Positions 60,270-64,000 of a DNA stretch of 64,000 nucleotides are shown piece after piece (the stretch's first letter is position 1; each line of letters starts with the position of its first letter). This DNA comes from an uncultured Eubacterium sp. GTDB taxonomy: Bacteria > Bacillota > Clostridia > Oscillospirales > Acutalibacteraceae. The stretch covers positions 1 through 64,000 of the forward strand of contig UQCC01000003.1 in assembly GCA_900539325.1 (NCBI GenBank), written 5' to 3'. The position numbers and the translations under genes are program-made. The notes beneath the pieces were generated by a model, which saw nothing but the letters and a program-made list of their open reading frames with translations, did no database searches and was not told the origin of the DNA.

Positions 60270-61403
60270 TTATTTTCCTTCGTAATAATTACCGAGGAAT
60301 GAAAATTCAGGCAATTCGTCCGACAGAGCACAAAGCAAATCAAGCGTTTGCTCATCTCTGACCGAGCCTAAAATATCAACATAAAAATAATAGTCAAATT
60401 TACCGTTTGCAACAGGTCGTGATTCCAATTTTGTAAGGTTAAGACCGGTCATTGAAAATCTGCCGAGCACTCTGTAAAGCGAACCCGTACGGTGAGGTGC
60501 GGAGAAAATAAGCGAAATTTTTTCGGCATCATCATCAATAACAAGTTCCTTTGAAATCACGATAAAGCGAGTAGTGTTGTTTGTAACATTTTGAATACCT
60601 TTGCGGATAATCCTAAGTCCGTATTTTTTAGCCGCACTTTCACTGCAAATTGCGGCAATATTATTCTTGTCGCTTTCAGCCACAAACTTTGCCGCAGCAG
60701 CTGTATTACTAAAATTAATACCCGTAAAGTCAAAATGTTTAAGGAATATATTACACTGACTGAGTGCCTGCGGATGCGAATAAACATCATCGATATTTTC
60801 AAATTCAACATCCGGCTTTGCACAAAGGCAATGGTCCACCCTTAAATCATATGCACCGACAATGAAGAATTTGTACTTCATAATCAAATCATAAGATTCA
60901 TGCACCGAACCTGCGGTTGAATTTTCTACGGGAATAATACCGTAACGGGCCTTGTTTTGGTTAACAGCCTCAAAGACATCCTCAAACTGCTTGTGAAAAA
61001 TTATAGGAGAATCCGGGAACAATGCCTCTGCGGTTTTGCCGCTGTATGCCCCCTGAACGCCCTGACATGCGATAGGCTCACCGTGTGCGGTTAAATTTTT
61101 GCCGTTCTTAGCCGAATTAATCAGCGTGCGAAGTTCATCGCCTCCGCCGATAATTTTGTGTTGAAGTGCTCTTGAAGCGTCCATAATAACCGAAAATACG
61201 GTTTTCATCGCCTCACCCTGCTCGCCGCATTTTGAAGCAACATCATCAAGTATTTCAAGCTCCCTTTTCTCATTGAGAACAGGAATTCCGTTTTTCACCT
61301 TATATTCGGCAACCTGACGGGAAATATCCATCCTTTTGAGCAAAAGAGGGATAAGTTCGTCATCCAATTTATCAATTTCGTTTCTTAATTCCAACAAATC
61401 CAT
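60270..61403 (-). CDS. pheA: Bifunctional chorismate mutase/prephenate dehydratase
   Basis: A 377-residue fusion. Residues 1-85 are an AroQ-type chorismate mutase (LRNEIDKLDDELIPLLLKRM), 110-290 a prephenate dehydratase (QGVQGAYSGKTAEALFP and NNTTRFIVIS), and 300-375 an ACT regulatory domain with SAPHRTGSLYRVLGRF and ESRP, which senses phenylalanine. It converts chorismate to phenylpyruvate. It follows aroC by 17 bases. Confidence 0.97.
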   Translation of the reverse strand: MDLLELRNEIDKLDDELIPLLLKRMDISRQVAEYKVKNGIPVLNEKRELEILDDVASKCGEQGEAMKTVFSVIMDASRALQHKIIGGGDELRTLINSAKNGKNLTAHGEPIACQGVQGAYSGKTAEALFPDSPIIFHKQFEDVFEAVNQNKARYGIIPVENSTAGSVHESYDLIMKYKFFIVGAYDLRVDHCLCAKPDVEFENIDDVYSHPQALSQCNIFLKHFDFTGINFSNTAAAAKFVAESDKNNIAAICSESAAKKYGLRIIRKGIQNVTNNTTRFIVISKELVIDDDAEKISLIFSAPHRTGSLYRVLGRFSMTGLNLTKLESRPVANGKFDYYFYVDILGSVRDEQTLDLLCALSDELPEFSFLGNYYEGK

Positions 61404-61420
61404 TAAAAGTATTTCCTTTT

Positions 61421-62494
61421 TTACATCATTAAATCGAGCAGACCGATTGCAACCGCAGCCTCAACAACAGGTACTGCACGAGGCACAATGCAAGGGTCGT
61501 GTCTGCCTTTAATCTCAAGCTCGGCATTTTCCATAGTTTGAAGATTAACACTTTTTTGCTTTGAAGCGATTGACGGAGTTGGCTTGATTGCAACGGACAC
61601 CACGATAGGTGCACCGTCGGTCATACCGCCCAAAACACCGCCGTTATTATTTGAAAGAGTGGCAACTTTGCCATCCTTAATTTCATATTCATCATTAACA
61701 TTTGATGCGTTTTTATCGGCAAAATCAAATCCCAAGCCAAACTGAACACCCTTTACAGCCGGAATACCGAAAATAAGTGAGGCAAGCTTGCTTTCCACCG
61801 TATCAAAAATATTTGCACCGACGCCTACGGGAAGTCCCACGGCAAAGCATTCAACAACACCGCCCACGCTGTCAAGGCTAAGTTTTGCCTTTTCAACATC
61901 GGCACGCATTTTTTCTTCAACGCTCTCATCAATAACGGAAAAAGTTTTTGACGAAAGTTCACACAGCATATCGGCACTTATATTGTTATAATCAACCGCA
62001 GCGTCGCAAACCGAACCGATTTGTCTGATGTGAGCACCAACGGCAATTCCCTTTTCGGCAAGGATTTGCTTTGCAACCGCACCTGCAAAAACAATAGGTG
62101 CAGTAAGTCTGCCGCTGAAATGTCCGCCGCCGCGAATATCGTTAAATCCGTTGTATTTAACATAAGCGGGATAATCGCTGTGACTCGGACGGGGAACGGT
62201 CATCAAATTTGAATAATCGCCGCTTTTTGTATTTGTGTTTTCAATCACCATGGCGAGCGGCGCACCCGTTGTAACGCCGTCAAGAACGCCCGACAAAATG
62301 TGCGGAATATCCTTTTCAAGCCTCGGAGTTGCGGTTTTATCCTTACCCGGAGCACGGCGTGACATATCTTTGTATATTTTGTCTGTATCAAGCTTAACGC
62401 CCGACGGAAGTCCGTCGATAACACAGCCGATAGCTTCACCGTGACTTTCGCCGAACACGGAAATTTTAATATTATCACCTATCGATGAAGACAT
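61421..62494 (-). CDS. aroC: Chorismate synthase
   Basis: A 357-residue FMN-dependent lyase making chorismate from EPSP. FGESHGEAIGCVIDGLP opens the protein, RRAPGKDKTATPR and the GRHDPCIVPRAVPVVEA segment carry conserved basic and active-site residues. ATG 62494 has GGAGG upstream; the frame extends to 62524. It overlaps the end of aroA by 20 bases. Confidence 0.97.
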   Translation of the reverse strand: MSSSIGDNIKISVFGESHGEAIGCVIDGLPSGVKLDTDKIYKDMSRRAPGKDKTATPRLEKDIPHILSGVLDGVTTGAPLAMVIENTNTKSGDYSNLMTVPRPSHSDYPAYVKYNGFNDIRGGGHFSGRLTAPIVFAGAVAKQILAEKGIAVGAHIRQIGSVCDAAVDYNNISADMLCELSSKTFSVIDESVEEKMRADVEKAKLSLDSVGGVVECFAVGLPVGVGANIFDTVESKLASLIFGIPAVKGVQFGLGFDFADKNASNVNDEYEIKDGKVATLSNNNGGVLGGMTDGAPIVVSVAIKPTPSIASKQKSVNLQTMENAELEIKGRHDPCIVPRAVPVVEAAVAIGLLDLMM

Positions 62495-63683
62495 TTGCGT
62501 TACCTCCGATACTGTTAAAATCATTGAAAAAGTCGGGATACGACTTATTTATACTTTGTGCGTCATCAATTGTTGAAAGACCGTCAACACCGGTAGCGGC
62601 AACCGTCATAGCCATAACAATTCTGTGATCGTTAAAGCCTTTCATATTTGCCGCATGGAGGGTGCTGCCGAGAATTTCCATACCGTCGTCAGTTTCTTCA
62701 ACCTCTGCACCGAGTTTTTTAAGATTATACACTATGCTTTCTATTCTGTCCGACTCCTTATACCTGAGCCGTTGGGCACCCGTAATAACGGTTTTTCCGC
62801 TTGCATAAATGCCTGCAACGGCAAGTGACGGAACCATATCCGGAATGTCCGTTGCATTTATTTCTATGCCGTGAAGCTGTGATTTTTTTACAACAACGCT
62901 GTCATTATTGACAGTAACATCTGCACCGAATTTTTTAAGAATATCGGCAATTTTCTTGTCACCCTGCGTGCTGTTGACATCAAGTCCCGTAAGAGTAACA
63001 TCACCGAAAAGTGCACCTGCAACCATAAAAAACGCCGCCTGCGACCAATCTGCCTCAACCGTGTAATCACGCTTTTTGTAAATTTGATTACCCGGAATAA
63101 AATACGAATTTTCTCTTTCTTCAACCTTAACGCCGAAGTCCGCCATAACCTTGACGGTCATATCAACATAAGGCTTAGACTGAAGTTCTGTTGTAAGAAC
63201 AATCTCGCTGTCGCCGTCAAGAATCGGCAATGCAAGAAGCAATCCCGTAATATACTGCGAGCTGACATTCCCTGCAATTTCAAACCTGCCGGGCGTAAGT
63301 TTTCCGCTGACTGTAAGCGGCAAAGTTCCCGTGCAATCACACTTTACACCGTGTTCGGGAAGCAGGCGAAGATAGTCACCGATAGGTCGCTCCGGAAGCT
63401 TACCCCTGCCGACAAATTTTACCCTTTTGCCAAGCGCCGCCGCAACGGGAATCATAAATCTCAGCGTCGAGCCGGACTCTATGCAGTCGGCAATCGGCTT
63501 GTCGCCTTTAAGTGCCGATATAACGCCCAGAGTAGCCTGCATATCCTTTGAATCTATAAGCGGAGACACATTGCCGCCCCCTGCCAAAAACGAGCAAATA
63601 AGTGCTCTGTGAGCCGCTGATTTTGACGGAGGAACCTGCACCGTTCCGCTGATATTCGATTTTTGTATTTTTGCTATTCTCAT
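62475..63683 (-). CDS. aroA: 3-phosphoshikimate 1-carboxyvinyltransferase (EPSP synthase)
   Basis: A 402-residue EPSP synthase joining phosphoenolpyruvate to shikimate-3-phosphate. PPSKSAAHRALI binds phosphate, SGSTLRFMIPVAAALG the enol-pyruvyl site, and RLRYKESDRIESI and FNDHRIVMAM are further motifs. It starts on the overlapping base of the aroB stop and overlaps aroC, so the pathway genes are tightly coupled. Confidence 0.96.
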   Translation of the reverse strand: MRIAKIQKSNISGTVQVPPSKSAAHRALICSFLAGGGNVSPLIDSKDMQATLGVISALKGDKPIADCIESGSTLRFMIPVAAALGKRVKFVGRGKLPERPIGDYLRLLPEHGVKCDCTGTLPLTVSGKLTPGRFEIAGNVSSQYITGLLLALPILDGDSEIVLTTELQSKPYVDMTVKVMADFGVKVEERENSYFIPGNQIYKKRDYTVEADWSQAAFFMVAGALFGDVTLTGLDVNSTQGDKKIADILKKFGADVTVNNDSVVVKKSQLHGIEINATDIPDMVPSLAVAGIYASGKTVITGAQRLRYKESDRIESIVYNLKKLGAEVEETDDGMEILGSTLHAANMKGFNDHRIVMAMTVAATGVDGLSTIDDAQSINKSYPDFFNDFNSIGGNANVFIDR

Positions 63684-64000
63684 TATTTCAAACCGAAGAA
63701 TTTCGGTATATCCTCATTCTTAATTTTCTGCGTAAACGACTCGCCGATTTTGCTCAAAAGCACAAAGTTGATTGAATCCGCCGTACGCTTTTTGTCGGCG
63801 TTCATACAAACGATGATGTCGTGCAAATCGTTGCTGTCCTCGGTCATAAGATTGTACTTTTTGAGCACATTGGCAATACGCTCAGAAGTGCCTTTTTCGG
63901 TAATTCCGTTTGCTTCACCGGCTTTTGTAATCATTACCATACCGATGCCGACAGCCTCACCGTGCGAAATCGTTGTGAAATTGTGCAATTTTTCAATAGC
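63683..64000 (-). CDS. aroB: 3-dehydroquinate synthase, C-terminal part (cut by window end)
   Basis: The last 105 residues of AroB, in frame from the window edge. AIEKLHNFTTISHGEAVGIGMVM is recognisable, including a zinc-binding His of the HGEAVGIG motif. It cyclises DAHP to 3-dehydroquinate. The upstream part lies beyond the window. It shares its stop/start junction with aroA. Confidence 0.92.
   Translation of the reverse strand, partial: AIEKLHNFTTISHGEAVGIGMVMITKAGEANGITEKGTSERIANVLKKYNLMTEDSNDLHDIIVCMNADKKRTADSINFVLLSKIGESFTQKIKNEDIPKFFGLK

Noticed and set aside
1..64000. CRISPR array, rRNA operon, prophage structural genes or restriction-modification genes
   Set aside because: No regular spaced repeats, rRNA signatures, capsid/tail genes or methylase motifs were seen on either strand.

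Overview
The window is an AT-rich Firmicutes chromosome segment, most likely from class Clostridia and probably the Oscillospirales/Ruminococcaceae side. Supporting this are LL-diaminopimelate aminotransferase (dapL), the glgC/glgD pair of ADP-glucose pyrophosphorylase subunits, a DUF3793 protein beside a flavodoxin, the miaB-ymcA-like-mutS-mutL-miaA order, Firmicutes-type GGAGG ribosome sites and SigA promoters with 17-base spacers. The genus cannot be fixed from the sequence alone. Nearly all of the window is chromosomal housekeeping DNA; the first 2.4 kb is the end of a mobile element.

Layout. 1-2.5 kb: end of an integrated element with a MazF-like toxin, a translationally coupled 43-residue protein and a large serine recombinase whose last codons appear to run into the 3' end of a host gene that keeps its own terminator. 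2.6-6.6 kb (minus): envelope-polymer cluster of a phosphoglycerol-transferase/LTA-synthase-like protein, an unusual single protein joining a YidC/Oxa1 insertase to a CDP-glycerol glycerophosphotransferase domain, and a small membrane protein. 6.8-7.0 kb: a rod-shaped non-coding RNA of 6S-RNA size with its own promoter and U-tract. 7.1-8.3 kb: DUF3793 protein and flavodoxin behind a strong promoter with two identical GTTAGC-N4-GCTAAC sites, probably iron-regulated. 8.5-8.6 kb: tRNA-Met and tRNA-Glu. 8.9-14.5 kb: lexA, an Mrp-type Fe-S ATPase, dCMP deaminase, HAD phosphatase, an unknown anchored protein, DegV and birA. 15-16.6 kb: gamma-like and beta subunits of a sodium-pumping decarboxylase. 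16.7-19 kb: pcrA, followed by a structured repeat.

19.3-28 kb: GPH-type sugar transporter with a coiled-coil tail, PdaA-like deacetylase lipoprotein, prfB, ArsB/NhaD-type transporter, cytidylate-kinase-like protein and three poorly known membrane proteins, one with a VanZ domain. 28-34 kb (minus): glycogen operon glgB-glgC-glgD-glgA, with an ANTAR protein divergent from it that leads into dapF, dapL, purC and purB. 39-55.4 kb (minus): a long co-directional series of miaB, YlbF/YmcA-like, mutS, mutL, miaA, HlyD-like, YggS, sepF, divIVA, ileS, lspA, rluD-like and HAD. 55.6-57.1 kb: malQ, which works with the glycogen genes. 57.2-64 kb (minus): aroB (cut by the window end), aroA, aroC, fused pheA, a TVP38-like membrane protein, galK and a diacylglycerol-kinase-like lipid kinase, apparently one operon.

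The least ordinary items are the YidC-glycerophosphotransferase fusion cluster, the 6S-like RNA, the twin operator before DUF3793-flavodoxin, the shared CTHDCxTC cysteine motif in Mrp and the YlbF-like protein, and the recombinase that reads into a host gene end. No CRISPR array, rRNA, prophage structural gene or restriction system was seen.
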